Part shown: piece after piece, positions 1-8,901 of the stretch
Layout of the letters: each line of letters begins with the position of its first letter
How positions within the stretch are numbered: the first letter of the stretch is position 1
Origin: Vibrio gelatinilyticus
GTDB taxonomy: Bacteria; Pseudomonadota; Gammaproteobacteria; Enterobacterales; Vibrionaceae
Direction: 5' to 3'
Assembly: GCF_022836845.1 (NCBI RefSeq)
Contig: NZ_JAJNNZ010000009.1
Coordinates: 82,876 to 146,875 of the forward strand
Length of the DNA: 64,000 bases
The notes under the pieces: generated by a model
What the model was told of the DNA's origin: nothing
The model's database searches: none
The model's input: the letters and a program-made list of their open reading frames with translations, nothing else
Translations under genes and position numbers: made by a program

Positions 1-247
1 AATGCTGCCATGATCTTTGCCTCTGAAGGCCAGTTGGACTAAATCTTGTCAGAGGTTCTACAAAATTAGAATCTAATGAATAACCCCAAGTATGGTAAGT
101 CGTTTTACTCAACTCAAGGTAATCTAGAAACTTTGAGATCGGCTCACCATTGTTGCACTGCGCTTCCATTATTCTTAATGTTAACTTGAACCGTTGGAGC
201 GAGGCTCGACCACCGGACTTAAAACCTAGTTCCGTTCCAATAGTGTT
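1..247 (-). CDS. Partial unknown reading frame at the window edge
   Basis: A minus-strand frame stays open from about base 247 to base 1 without a stop, about 80 codons. It lies one frame away from the recombinase fragment that stops at 226, and begins to be readable just where that fragment ends. It could be the frameshifted continuation of the recombinase or an unrelated gene. I recognise no family motif in it, and the 3' end is outside the window. Reality as a coding region is uncertain. Confidence 0.2.
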
Positions 248-783
248 GGATTTTCAATCGAAGATAGCAATTCTTGAACTTCATTAGCCGATAAAAACTG
301 AGCTTTCTTTTCAAAAGTTTTCATCATCAAATCAGAGCTGTATTTCTTACCACCATTTCTCTCGGTGTGGGCTAAGAACTGCTGACCCTTGCGCACTGAA
401 ACTAACTCTAGCGAATAAGGTAATGAGTCAAACCATCTGCCAACACCATAGCTATAAAAGCGTACTATCGTTCTTAAATGCTGATTGGTCGAATTAACTG
501 ACATACCAAACTCACCAACACAAAGGTCACGATAGGCACTGACTAGCATTTCATCTTCACTGCTTTCAGAAATATCTCGCCAATCTACACCGTTCTGTTC
601 ACAGAATGTCAGGAATTGATTTAAGTGACGGGCATAAGTCCACCAAGTATTTTCACTATCTACTCGACCACGTTTCAAGCACTCATAAATAAGAAATTGC
701 ATTGCTTCCACACAAAGCATTCCAGATTCAATCCCTAGCTTTGCATTATCAACTTCCCACGTTAAGAGGGGAAAATTAGTATC
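226..783 (-). pseudogene. Truncated tyrosine recombinase (phage-integrase family), N-terminal part only
   Basis: About 185 codons resemble the N-terminal SAM-like core-binding domain of tyrosine recombinases: a helical stretch with WTYARHLNQFLTFCEQNG and a following NQHLRTIVRFYSYG segment, then a linker QFLSANEVQELLSSIE where the catalytic domain would normally begin. The frame stops at 226 before any R-H-R-Y catalytic residues, so no active recombinase can be made. The 5' end is joined to the outer end of the IS66 fragment near 783, so the original start is lost. The open frame runs on upstream to 843 only because it reads through the IS end. Most likely a genomic-island integrase broken by the IS66 insertion and a downstream frame loss. 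Confidence 0.6.
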
Positions 784-811
784 CGCCCCATGAACCCACG
801 GGGCGATATGA

Positions 812-1605
812 CTAATTTTTGAAGTTCCAAGGCAGGAGCGCATCGATATCTGGCTCCGCTTTCGCCAGCTCTTTCATGCACTTGACCATGTAGTCGTAAA
901 GGATAAGGCCGTTGGCTTTTGCAGTTTCGACTATACTGTAAAGCATAGCACTCGCTTCAGCCCCGTTAGGATTGGTCGAGAAGAGCCAGTTTTTCCTGCT
1001 TATCACCAGCGGTTTTATTGTGCGTTCAGCACGATTATTGTCTATCGATAAGTGACCGTCATCAATATAGCGGATGAGCTTCGGCCATTGGCCGAGCGTG
1101 TATTTTATCGCTTTACCCAACGGGCTAGACTCTATCACTTGTTGAGTCGTCATCCATTCGTACAACTCATCCAGTATTGGCTTGGCGTGCTGTTGGCGTT
1201 CTGCTTTTCGCGTCTCGACAGACGCACCTTTTAAGCGGGATTCTATTCCATACAGCTTCTGGATTTTGGCCAACGCTTTATCTGCTTTGCCTGACTTGCC
1301 TTTACCTTGAAGCTTCTTAGCATCCATGAACTTGCGACGTGCATGTGCCAAGCAGCCAACATTGGTCACTTGGTGAAGCTCATCATAAGCACCATAGCCA
1401 TCGGTTTGAAGATAACCACTGTAATCCCCCAAGAAGGCAACAGGGCACGCCCTCGCGCGACTGTTTTGATAGTCGTACAAGGCAATATTTTTCACGTTGG
1501 GAAGTGCGGCATCTGGCGAGTCTGCGCCTGAGCAGTAGAGCCACATGTAGCATTGCTTATCTTCTTTGAGGACATTGAGTGGTGTTTCATCCGCCTGAAC
1601 TCCTA
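812..1605 (-). pseudogene. IS66-family transposase (TnpC), C-terminal fragment
   Basis: This is the C-terminal ~265 residues of an IS66 DDE transposase. Visible motifs are QADETP (first catalytic Asp), YLQTDGYGAY (second Asp), the CLAHARRKF segment and the DNNRAERTIKPL block carrying the catalytic Glu, followed by the usual NGLILYDYM tail. The family protein is normally about 500 residues, so the N-terminal half, including the zinc-finger and helix-turn-helix regions, is absent. No tnpA or tnpB partner lies nearby. The frame remains open upstream to 1765 but that part is not IS66 sequence (see the next entry). The copy is non-autonomous. Confidence 0.85.
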
Positions 1606-1793
1606 AGCCAGACAAATACCCTAAAGGTCGACTTACTTCAAAGCTCTTACCAATATAACTAGAGTTGTACTCAATAAACTCATAAGTGTCGCCCAATGCT
1701 CGATACAGTATTATTGCCACAATTATGATCAGGGAGGTTATCCATTTTATCGTTCTCTGAGACAATTTATTTATACCTGCCTGTGAAATATGA
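1606..1793 (-). pseudogene. 5' stub of a membrane-protein frame fused to the IS66 fragment and split by IS21
   Basis: About 55 codons upstream of the IS66 part encode a hydrophobic helix (WITSLIIIVAIILYRALG) unlike any IS66 N-terminus. Removing the IS21 element and one copy of its 8-bp duplication restores the frame to an ATG at 4264-4262, giving a start MIHISQAGINKLSQRTIKW before the helix. So the IS21 landed five codons into this frame. Downstream it runs directly into the transposase frame without a stop, which is probably a chance in-frame junction after a deletion. The host gene is not recognised. Confidence 0.5.
1786..1793. repeat. Target-site duplication, left copy (AAATATGA)
   Basis: The eight bases AAATATGA directly before the IS21 left end are repeated exactly at 4252-4259 directly after its right end. 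An 8-bp duplication is within the range known for IS21-family insertions and marks a simple transposition event at this site. Confidence 0.9.
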
Positions 1794-1884
1794 TGTTAAT
1801 TTGCACTTAAATCTGATCCACCATTTGCATCCAAAAGTGATCCACCTAAGTAGGTCTATTTAGATCATATTTTCAGGTTAATTT

Positions 1885-2640
1885 CTACTTGCTTTTCTCC
1901 TTAGATTTCTTTTTTGACTCCTTAAATCGATAACTGTCGTTACCCGTTTCAATGATGTGACAGTGGTGAGTTAGTCTATCGAGTAATGCTGTGGTCATCT
2001 TTGCGTCACCAAACACCTTTGACCATTCGGTGAAGTTCAAATTGGTGGTGATTACAACACTGGTACGCTCATAGAGTTTGCTCAGAAGGTGGAACAACAA
2101 TGTACCGCCAGCCTGACTAAACGGGACATAACCCAGTTCATCCAATACAACTAAATCACAGTTAACGAGTCGATTCGCCATACGACCCACATGACCCGCC
2201 TGTTTTTCCTTTTCAAGTGTGTTGACTAACTCGATAGTCGATAAAAATCGTACACGCATCTGGTGATGCTGTATTGCTTGAACTCCTAGCGCCGTGGCTA
2301 AGTGAGTTTTGCCTGTTCCAGGGCCGCCAACCAATACGATGTTTTGGCTGTCTTTTATGAACTCACAACGATGCAGGCCGCGTATGAGATACTCATCAAC
2401 TGCACTTTCGCTAAAATCAAAACCGTATAAGTCACGATACGCAGGGAACTTAGCTGCTTTCATTTGGTAAGCGATACTGCGTACTTCTCGGTCTGCCACT
2501 TCCGCTTTTAGCAGGGTCTCTAGTATGGGTTGAGCTTGTTGGTACGCAGGAGAGTTTTGAGAGGCAAGCTCCGTAATACTGCTGGCCATGCCGTGAAGTT
2601 TGAGTGTTTTTAATGTACTTAATAGGGCTTCATTGTGCAT
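1885..2640 (-). CDS. istB: IS21 helper ATPase IstB
   Basis: A 251-residue AAA+ ATPase of the IstB/DnaC family that helps IstA choose target DNA. The Walker A motif [14 protein letters not shown] is near residues 105-118 and the Walker B motif [12 protein letters not shown] near 163-174. The length matches the family. The C-terminus is lysine-rich (KKKSKEKSK). Its start overlaps the last bases of istA, so the two are translationally coupled as in other IS21 elements. Confidence 0.95.
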   Translation of the reverse strand: MHNEALLSTLKTLKLHGMASSITELASQNSPAYQQAQPILETLLKAEVADREVRSIAYQMKAAKFPAYRDLYGFDFSESAVDEYLIRGLHRCEFIKDSQNIVLVGGPGTGKTHLATALGVQAIQHHQMRVRFLSTIELVNTLEKEKQAGHVGRMANRLVNCDLVVLDELGYVPFSQAGGTLLFHLLSKLYERTSVVITTNLNFTEWSKVFGDAKMTTALLDRLTHHCHIIETGNDSYRFKESKKKSKEKSK

Positions 2641-4144
2641 GACGTTGACCTCTCAACTCATCGTAGCGCGATGTATCGCTGATTGGCTCAGTAACCAGTC
2701 GCAGTCCCTTTGATACAGGAGCTGGCTCAACAGGTTTAGGGTTAAGTAGTCGGCTTAAGCAGTTTATGACGTGCTGCTTTGATGGTGTGCCAGCATCAAG
2801 CGCCATCTCTATCGCTTGCTCGACCTGTTTTTCATCGTGATGCAGTACCAGTGCGAGTACTTCGACCATTTCCTTATCACCACCTTTGCGTTCCAGCAAA
2901 ATAGATTGCAAGTGTTTAAAGCTATCTGGTAATAAGCTGAACGGCGCACCATTACGTATCGAGCCTGGCTTACGCTGAGCAACTAACAAGTAGTGTCGCC
3001 AGTTATAGATAATGTGTGGTGGCTCATGTCTTGGATTAAATACTCGAATATGCTCCGCCACTTGCACTCCTTCAGCAAGTAATACGATTTTATCTGGGTA
3101 GGCATGCAGGCTCACCCTACGGTTCGCATAGCTGGCTGGTACGGAGTATTTGTTTCTGTCGAAGTTCACTAAGCAGGTGGAAGAGACACGTTTGCTTTGC
3201 TCGATAAATCCATCGAATGGAGCCGTTACTTTCATTAGGTGGGGACGCTCATTCAGCCATACTTGCTCGATAGTCTGATGGCTGTATTGAGGATGTTTAC
3301 GTGTTTGCCACTCTTGTATACATTGTGCTTTAAGCCATTCATTGAGTTCAGCTAACGTTTGAACCCTCGGTGCGCGTTGCCAGATAATGGAGCGAGCATC
3401 ACGTACATTCTTCTCTATTTGTCCTTTCTCCCAACCTGCAGCTGGATTACAGAAGTCGGCTTCAAACAGGTAGTGGCTTACCATGGCTAAAAAGCGGCGG
3501 TTCACTATGCGCTCTTTACCTTTTTTAACCGCATCAACGGCGGTTTTCATGTTGTCATAAATACCTCGTTCTGGTACGCCTTGAAACACTCTAAAGGCAT
3601 GATTATGCGCATCGAACAACATCTCATGGCTTTGAGTGTAATAAGCACGAAGTAGGAAGGCTCGACTGTTACTGAGTTTAAAGTGGGCCACTTGCAGCTT
3701 GGTTTTACAGCCGTTGATATAAGCCCAGTTTTCGCCCCAATCAAACTGAAACGCCTCGCCAGGGGCAAATTCGAGCGGCATATACGTCTGCTTTGAAGCG
3801 GAGAGCTTTTGTTCTTCTCGCCATTTACGCACAAATAAGGCAACTCTGTCGTATGAGCCACTGTAACCAAGAGGAAGAAGGTCTTCGAACAAGTTTTTTA
3901 CCGTTTTGCGCTGTTTTCTTGGGCGCCTTGCTTCTCTTTTCAACCATGAAATCAACAGCTCTTCGAAGTCATCAAGCTTACTCAAGGTATTACGTTTAGG
4001 GTAAGTAGGTTCGATGGTTCGGTCTTGTAAATACTTTTTCGCAGTATTTCTGGAAAGGCCAGTACGTCTGGCAATTTCCCTTTGCGACATTCCTTCGCGG
4101 AAATGCCAGCGACGAATAACACTTAATAATGACACGTCAATCAC
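2630..4144 (-). CDS. istA: IS21 transposase IstA
   Basis: A 504-residue DDE transposase. An N-terminal helix-turn-helix ([21 protein letters not shown], split here as residues ~19-39) binds the terminal repeats. The rve-type catalytic core has Asp in FQFDWGE, Asp in [11 protein letters not shown] and Glu in [15 protein letters not shown]-terminal Mu-transposase-like beta domain follows ([14 protein letters not shown]). Length is normal for the family and there is no internal stop, so the enzyme is probably functional. Transcription would start near the right terminal repeats. Confidence 0.95.
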   Translation of the reverse strand: MIDVSLLSVIRRWHFREGMSQREIARRTGLSRNTAKKYLQDRTIEPTYPKRNTLSKLDDFEELLISWLKREARRPRKQRKTVKNLFEDLLPLGYSGSYDRVALFVRKWREEQKLSASKQTYMPLEFAPGEAFQFDWGENWAYINGCKTKLQVAHFKLSNSRAFLLRAYYTQSHEMLFDAHNHAFRVFQGVPERGIYDNMKTAVDAVKKGKERIVNRRFLAMVSHYLFEADFCNPAAGWEKGQIEKNVRDARSIIWQRAPRVQTLAELNEWLKAQCIQEWQTRKHPQYSHQTIEQVWLNERPHLMKVTAPFDGFIEQSKRVSSTCLVNFDRNKYSVPASYANRRVSLHAYPDKIVLLAEGVQVAEHIRVFNPRHEPPHIIYNWRHYLLVAQRKPGSIRNGAPFSLLPDSFKHLQSILLERKGGDKEMVEVLALVLHHDEKQVEQAIEMALDAGTPSKQHVINCLSRLLNPKPVEPAPVSKGLRLVTEPISDTSRYDELRGQRHAQ

Positions 4145-4251
4145 TCCACATACTCCTGCGTAAACTCAGCAGGATCTAGATTAGATTATGTGGATCAATT
4201 TTCGGTGCAAATTAGGGGGTAAAGTGGATCAGTTTTGGATGCAATTTAACA

Positions 4252-4259
4252 AAATATGA
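4252..4259. repeat. Target-site duplication, right copy (AAATATGA)
   Basis: Exact match to 1786-1793 at the other end of the IS21 element. Confidence 0.9.
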
Positions 4260-4325
4260 ATCATAAAGTGCTTGAAGAATTATAGCTTATAGAAACATTC
4301 CTAATGTTTCATTCAAAGAAGCTTT

Positions 4326-4800
4326 GGGGCAAAGATGTGTCAGGCCCGTACTCCAATTTGGCCACTAACTGCGCTTCGATAAGATTCCCTTTTTCAAGGG
4401 AATGACGGTGATTTTGGATGGTTTGAAACACCGAATGGGGCAAAGATGCGTCAGGCCCGTACTCCAATTCGGCCACTAACTGCGCTTCGATAAGATTCCC
4501 TTTTTCAAGGGAATGACGGTGATTTTTGGGATGGTTTGAAACACCGAATGGGGCAAAGATGCGTCAGGCCCGTACTTCAATTTGACCACTAACTGCGCTT
4601 CGATAAGATTCCCTTTTTCAAGGGAATGACGGTGATTTTGGGATGGTTTGAAACACCGAATGGGGCAAAGATGTGTCAGGCCCGTACTCCAATTTGGCCA
4701 CTAACTGCGCTTCGATAAGATCTCCTTTTTCAAGGGAATGACGGTGATTTTGGGATGGTTTGAAACACCGAATGGGGCAGAAATGAGTTTGGCAACATCG
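4326..4800. repeat. Tandem array, four copies of a 111-113-bp unit plus a partial fifth
   Basis: Units beginning GGGGCAAAGATG start at 4326, 4437, 4550 and 4662, and a degenerate partial copy starts at 4774. Copies differ by a few substitutions and one or two bases in a T/G run. Each contains the inverted repeat TTCCCTTTTTCAAGGGAA, which can form a short hairpin, and the segment GGTTTGAAACACCGAATGGGG at the unit boundary. No convincing gene runs through the array; open frames across it read repeated nonsense. Function unknown; it could be an intergenic repeat family expanded by slippage. Confidence 0.9.
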
Positions 4801-5058
4801 CCCCTGTAAGATTCCAATCAGCAAAGAAAGCACTACCTCTATAAGAATAATGCTTTAGTTAAGTTAACCCTTACAACCGCAGATATTAACCATTAAGATA
4901 GATGTTAAACTCTCAAGGATACATAACAAACTTTATTGTTATTCGCATGGTGTTACTGATGCAATACGCCTCAAAAATGATCAAACTTTAAATTTTCATG
5001 GGCCATAAATCGGTTGAAAAGATAAATTTCCGATCAAGGTTTATTGTCCTCTGACAGA

Positions 5059-5122
5059 TTTTGTCTGAAGACAAAATTAAAATCTTTTTAAGCCCGGTTA
5101 CGCTGGTTGAAAGCTAACCGGG
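5059..5122 (+). terminator. Two adjacent hairpins; the second is terminator-like on both strands
   Basis: The first hairpin is TTTTGTC-TGAA-GACAAAA at 5059-5076. The second is CCCGGTTA (5093-5100) paired with TAACCGGG (5115-5122), followed on the plus strand by TTTTTGTTTT, a good intrinsic terminator. On the minus strand the same stem is followed by CTTAAAAAGATTTT, a weaker terminator that could end the kduI-dct-iclR operon. No plus-strand gene lies directly upstream. From 4801 to 5058 I see nothing else. Confidence 0.6.
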
Positions 5123-5210
5123 TTTTTGTTTTGGCAAAATCAAAGTACGTTTTAACGGAAAAGCCGATAATCAAGAAGGTTAAAGAGGCACGCGCTCTTG
5201 TGTACTTATT

Positions 5211-5990
5211 TTAAGGAGAAGTGCATGGTGTGATTTCGCTGGTAATAGTTTGGCAGATTCTTATTAGTGCTTCTTTTGTCGTTTCGATACTGTCTACAGC
5301 GTGATGAACAGCCTTTGAGTCAAGCGTAACGTATGGGATCGTCATTACTGCTAAAAGTTTTTGGCCCATGTAGATAGGGACGCTGATATTGGTAATTCCG
5401 GAAATTTGCGGGCTCGCGCCAATAAAATAACCTTGCTTTCGAGTCGGAACTGTTAATGTAAGCGCGTGGTCGATTTCTGAGCTAGTGGCTTCACTTTGCG
5501 CCAGTATATGTTGCTGCTCTTGTTCTGAACTATAACTCAGCAACACGATGCCAGAACCAGAAGAACAGACATCAAGTTTTGCACCCACTTTCAAACTAAA
5601 GCCCATTTTATACGGGCTTTCCACTCTCGCGACGACAACGAGGTTTAAGTTGTCATACCAAGCGATATGGCAAGATTGGTTGACCTTTTCGCTCAGTTCT
5701 TTCATTAACGGTTTGGCGATATCTAACAACCTTAACTGAGGAGGATATTGGTTAGCGACGGTGAACATCTGCATCGAGAAAGTGTACTCGCCACTCTCTT
5801 CGCAAAACGTGACATATCCACGGCGAACCAATACAGAGAGTACTCGGAATATTTCGCCAATACTACGACCTGTCATTTGAGCAATGTGCTTTTTTGACAA
5901 AGGTTCTGCGGAGCTAGCGAGTAGCTCCAGGATATCGAGGCCTTTTTCTAATGCAGGAGCGTTGTACTCCTGCCGAACTGCTTTTTCCAA
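5211..5990 (-). CDS. IclR-family transcriptional regulator, last gene of the TRAP/kduI operon
   Basis: A 259-residue regulator with an N-terminal winged helix (GLDILELLAS...GRSIGEIFRVLSVLVRRGYV, residues ~18-60) and a C-terminal IclR effector-binding domain (CSSGSGIVLLS, GASPQISGITNISVPIY). The start is a TTG at 5990 preceded by AAGGAG seven bases upstream; that ribosome site overlaps the dctM stop region, so the gene is coupled to the transporter. It is clearly different from the KdgR at 11500-12282. By position it likely responds to a uronate or its catabolite and controls the transporter operon. The exact ligand cannot be read from sequence. Confidence 0.88.
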   Translation of the reverse strand: MEKAVRQEYNAPALEKGLDILELLASSAEPLSKKHIAQMTGRSIGEIFRVLSVLVRRGYVTFCEESGEYTFSMQMFTVANQYPPQLRLLDIAKPLMKELSEKVNQSCHIAWYDNLNLVVVARVESPYKMGFSLKVGAKLDVCSSGSGIVLLSYSSEQEQQHILAQSEATSSEIDHALTLTVPTRKQGYFIGASPQISGITNISVPIYMGQKLLAVMTIPYVTLDSKAVHHAVDSIETTKEALIRICQTITSEITPCTSP

Positions 5991-6001
5991 GCACGTACTC
6001 C

Positions 6002-7309
6002 TTACTTAACTAGACCCATCATTTGAGGGATAGTCATCGAAATTGCTGGAATATAGGTAACTGCCATGAGCACCAAGAAGATGACTGCAAAGAATGGTAG
6101 CAACGTTTTAATCACATGGTCAATTTTTATGTCGCTAACCTTGCAGCCGGTGAATAGGATTGGACCTACCGGTGGTGTAATCGTACCTAGTGAAAGGTTA
6201 AATACGAGCAAAATTCCAAATTGAACAGGGTCCATACCCAGATTCATACAAATTGGCAAAAAGATGGGTGTAAAGATAAGTACAGCAGGGGTTGGATCCA
6301 TAAATGTACCCACAAAAAGCAATACTATGTTGATGATAAGCAGAATAATGATCGGATTATCAGTCAATGACAGCAAAGTATCAGCAATGACCCCAGGGAT
6401 TTGGGTAAATGCCATTACCCAAGACATAACCGAAGATGCCGCAATCATAAATATGACAATAGCGGTCAATTTAGCTGTAGCTAGTAGAATTTCTGGAAGT
6501 TGCTCTACTTTTAAAGCTCGATAGGCAAATCCTAGAGCCAAAGAGTATACAACCGCAATTGCTGAAGCTTCTGTTGGGGTGAAGATACCAGCAAGAATAC
6601 CACCAATAACAACCACGACGAGAGACAAACTTGGTAGAGCATCGATTAGCAGTTTCAATCGCTCTACAGAGGACATTGTATGTTTTGTCATATAGCCACG
6701 GCGATAAGCCATGATTCCGGCGACAAGCATAACACCACCGCCCCAAAGAAGGCCTGGAAGGTAACCACCCATGAAGAGTGCAGAAATCGATACCGAGCCA
6801 GCGACTGTGGCATACACGATAAGCGTATTACTAGGCGGAATAAGCATCCCAGTTGGTGCGGAAGCGATGTTCACTGCTGTGCGAAATGGTGAGTCGTAAC
6901 CCTCTTTCTTTTGAATCGGATTCATGATGCCGCCAATTGCAGCGGCAGAAGCAACACCTGACCCGCTAATTGAGCCAAATAACATATTTGAAACTACGTT
7001 AGTTTGTGCTAATGCACCAGGGAAATAGCCAGTGATAATTCGCGAACAGTTAATCAACCTGATGGCAATCCCACCGTTATTCATAATGTTACCGGCGAGG
7101 ATAAAGAATGGAATGGCAAGTAGTGCAAAGCTATCGAGACCAGTGAACATACGCTGTGCAGCTGTCGTGGTTGCGCCCGCTAGCGGTAGAATACTAACCA
7201 TAGCAGCGAAAGAAGGAAGACCAATACTAATACCGATCGGTGCCCCCAGAATGAGTAACAGAACCGCGCCGCCAAACATGATCAGCGCAGCAAGAGTAGC
7301 AGCATCCAT
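6002..7309 (-). CDS. dctM: TRAP transporter large permease subunit (DctM/SiaM type)
   Basis: A 435-residue, highly hydrophobic protein with the repeated helices of the DctM family, including the FILAGNIMNNGGIA and SGSGVASAAAIGGIMNP segments and the PTEASAIAVVYSL motif in the second half. It forms the transport channel and couples sodium influx to uptake of the receptor-bound substrate at the inner membrane. Six bases separate it from dctQ and eleven from iclR, so all are one transcript. The neighbouring kduI suggests a uronate or oligouronide substrate (inference). Confidence 0.95.
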   Translation of the reverse strand: MDAATLAALIMFGGAVLLLILGAPIGISIGLPSFAAMVSILPLAGATTTAAQRMFTGLDSFALLAIPFFILAGNIMNNGGIAIRLINCSRIITGYFPGALAQTNVVSNMLFGSISGSGVASAAAIGGIMNPIQKKEGYDSPFRTAVNIASAPTGMLIPPSNTLIVYATVAGSVSISALFMGGYLPGLLWGGGVMLVAGIMAYRRGYMTKHTMSSVERLKLLIDALPSLSLVVVVIGGILAGIFTPTEASAIAVVYSLALGFAYRALKVEQLPEILLATAKLTAIVIFMIAASSVMSWVMAFTQIPGVIADTLLSLTDNPIIILLIINIVLLFVGTFMDPTPAVLIFTPIFLPICMNLGMDPVQFGILLVFNLSLGTITPPVGPILFTGCKVSDIKIDHVIKTLLPFFAVIFLVLMAVTYIPAISMTIPQMMGLVK

Positions 7310-7315
7310 ACGACT

Positions 7316-7825
7316 TTATCCTTTTACTCTAAGTTGTTGAAATTTATTTATGAGTTTGACTTGATTGATAGCGAAATAGAACAGAATTAACGCGCCAGCG
7401 ATCGGCAAGGCAGAATAGATAACGCCCATAGGGATTTCTAATGCCGAGTCTTGTTGCCACATTTGGCGAACTGACGCCTTGTAGCCCCCTTGCCACATGA
7501 CAATATACGCAAAAATGGCAATCGCCCACTCAGTTAACATGTCGACAATGATGCCGATCTTTGGGGGGAATTTATCGCGCACGTAGCTGATTGCCATATG
7601 CTCTCTTAACCCAAAGACATAAGCGCCCCCAATGAGCACTAGCCAAACGAACATGTAACGAGAAAGAACTTCGCTGACGGCACTAGGGCTATCAAATACG
7701 TAACGGGTGACAACTTGATAGGTGACGAGAATGGTCAGGACGGCCATGATCGCAATGCAAGCCCGCTCGACTACCCAGTCGAGGACCGTTTTGAATGTAT
7801 TGGTCCAGAATAACAGCTTTTCCAC
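7316..7825 (-). CDS. dctQ: TRAP transporter small permease subunit (DctQ type)
   Basis: A 169-residue membrane protein with four predicted helices (residues ~20-40, 55-75, 95-115, 135-155) and the typical RYVFDSPSAVSEVLSRYMFVWLVLIGG pattern shown here only in part: YVFDSPSAVSEVLSRYMF. It pairs with DctM to form the membrane complex. It follows dctP after a 70-base gap that carries a hairpin, and abuts dctM. Confidence 0.93.
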   Translation of the reverse strand: MEKLLFWTNTFKTVLDWVVERACIAIMAVLTILVTYQVVTRYVFDSPSAVSEVLSRYMFVWLVLIGGAYVFGLREHMAISYVRDKFPPKIGIIVDMLTEWAIAIFAYIVMWQGGYKASVRQMWQQDSALEIPMGVIYSALPIAGALILFYFAINQVKLINKFQQLRVKG

Positions 7826-7848
7826 TAGACTTTTCCTTACTAAAGAAG

Positions 7849-7874
7849 AAGGGCTAAGGTGATGCCTAGCCCTT
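7849..7874 (-). terminator. Intergenic stem-loop between dctP and dctQ
   Basis: AAGGGCTA at 7849-7856 pairs with TAGCCCTT at 7867-7874 around a ten-base loop. On the coding (minus) strand it is followed by CTTCTTTAG, not a clear T run. Hairpins here are common in solute-binding-protein operons and lower expression of the membrane subunits or stabilise the receptor mRNA; that role is inferred. Confidence 0.55.
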
Positions 7875-7895
7875 GACTGTTAGCCGATACGTTGA

Positions 7896-8879
7896 TTAGC
7901 TAAGTTCGTTGATTGCGTTAGTGAGGGCTTTTTGAGCGTCCGACTTAATCAATTTGTTCTTAAGAGGCTTACAGCTATCTTGGAATTGCTTCACATCGAC
8001 GTCGATGAAGGTTGCTCCGTTTTCCTCTGCCAGCGCACGTGCGTCGCCGATTCTCGCATTCCATTTCGCAAACTCATCTAAGGTTGAATCTTTTGCTAAT
8101 TTACGAATGGTTGCTTGGTCCTCTTTGGATAAAGAGTTCATGAAGTCGTCGCTAACTACGACGAGATCTGGAACCATCAGGTGCGAGGTTTTACTGAAGT
8201 ATGGGGCGACTTCATAGTGCTTCATGTCTGCGTAGGTAATCTCATTGTTTTCGCCACCATCTAGGACGCCCTGTTGAACTGCGGTGTACACCTCGCCTTG
8301 GCTCATTGGTACCCCTGTTCCACCCATACAACTTAGCATTTCAACCATTGTATTGGACTGCATTACACGGATTTTACGACCGTTCATATCCGCTACGTTT
8401 TTGACATTGTCTTTCTTAGTGTAAATATTGCGAGAACCAGCTGTGTATGCTGTGAGAACTTCGAAGCCGAACTTCTTCGTTGATGCGAAGAGTTCGTCTA
8501 GGACACCAGAGGTGAATACTTTCTCTTGGTGCTCGATGCCAGTATATGCAAAAGGCATCCCGATTGCTGTGAATGTGTTGTCATAGTTTTCGATAAGTGG
8601 GTTAGCCACAACCGCCATTTGAACAGCGCCAGCCTGAACCAGTTCTAGCGCAGCACGTTGATCGCCTAGAAGTGCGTTTGGATAGATATTGATTTTATAA
8701 CGGCCGTCTGTTGCGGCTTCAAGCTGTTTACCAAACTCCGCCAACGCTGCATATTGAGGATGGCTGTCAGATTGGTTGAAAGCGGCTTTGATCTCGGTAG
8801 CTGCGAATGTCATCGAAGATACGGCGACTGTTGCGCCAGCGACAGTAGTAAGAAGTGCTTTTTTCAGAGTTTTGTTCAT
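7896..8879 (-). CDS. dctP: TRAP transporter periplasmic substrate-binding protein (DctP family)
   Basis: A 327-residue receptor with a cleavable signal peptide (MNKTLKKALLTTVAGATVAV, cleavage after SMTFA). The DctP fold is visible in HPQYAALAEFGKQLEAATDGRY, the GAVQMAVV segment, the conserved substrate arginine in GRKIRVMQSN, and GVLDGGENNEI. In this family that arginine binds the carboxylate of the substrate, fitting a uronate. Start has AGGAAA seven to eight bases upstream. It sits between kduI and dctQ in the same operon. Confidence 0.94.
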   Translation of the reverse strand: MNKTLKKALLTTVAGATVAVSSMTFAATEIKAAFNQSDSHPQYAALAEFGKQLEAATDGRYKINIYPNALLGDQRAALELVQAGAVQMAVVANPLIENYDNTFTAIGMPFAYTGIEHQEKVFTSGVLDELFASTKKFGFEVLTAYTAGSRNIYTKKDNVKNVADMNGRKIRVMQSNTMVEMLSCMGGTGVPMSQGEVYTAVQQGVLDGGENNEITYADMKHYEVAPYFSKTSHLMVPDLVVVSDDFMNSLSKEDQATIRKLAKDSTLDEFAKWNARIGDARALAEENGATFIDVDVKQFQDSCKPLKNKLIKSDAQKALTNAINELS

Positions 8880-8901
8880 GTTGATTTCCTATTATTATCA
8901 A

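Larger units (their letters stand above)
1794..4251 (-). mobile_element. Intact IS21-family insertion sequence, about 2.46 kb
   Basis: The element begins TGTTAATTTGCA and ends with the complement of TGTTAAATTGCA, so it has the 5'-TG...CA-3' ends of the family. Each end carries two copies of a ~22-bp repeat of the form TTTGCA-N(10)-TGATCCAC: around 1799-1847 on the left and 4191-4246 on the right. These are the multiple terminal repeats expected for IS21. It encodes istA and istB without frameshift, and is bounded by a perfect 8-bp direct repeat at 1786-1793 and 4252-4259. Everything needed for mobility appears present, and the intact duplication suggests a fairly recent arrival. Confidence 0.93.

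Noticed and set aside
812..1765. Complete transposase of about 317 residues
   Set aside because: The first 55 residues are not IS66 and the N-terminal half of the family is missing.
4326..4800. CRISPR-like array
   Set aside because: Units are about 112 bp and adjoin with no unique spacers, and no cas gene is near.
4618..4833. 71-codon frame inside the tandem repeats
   Set aside because: It reads the repeat unit twice (SLPHSVFQTIPKS-type text) and has no ribosome site; a product of the repeat.
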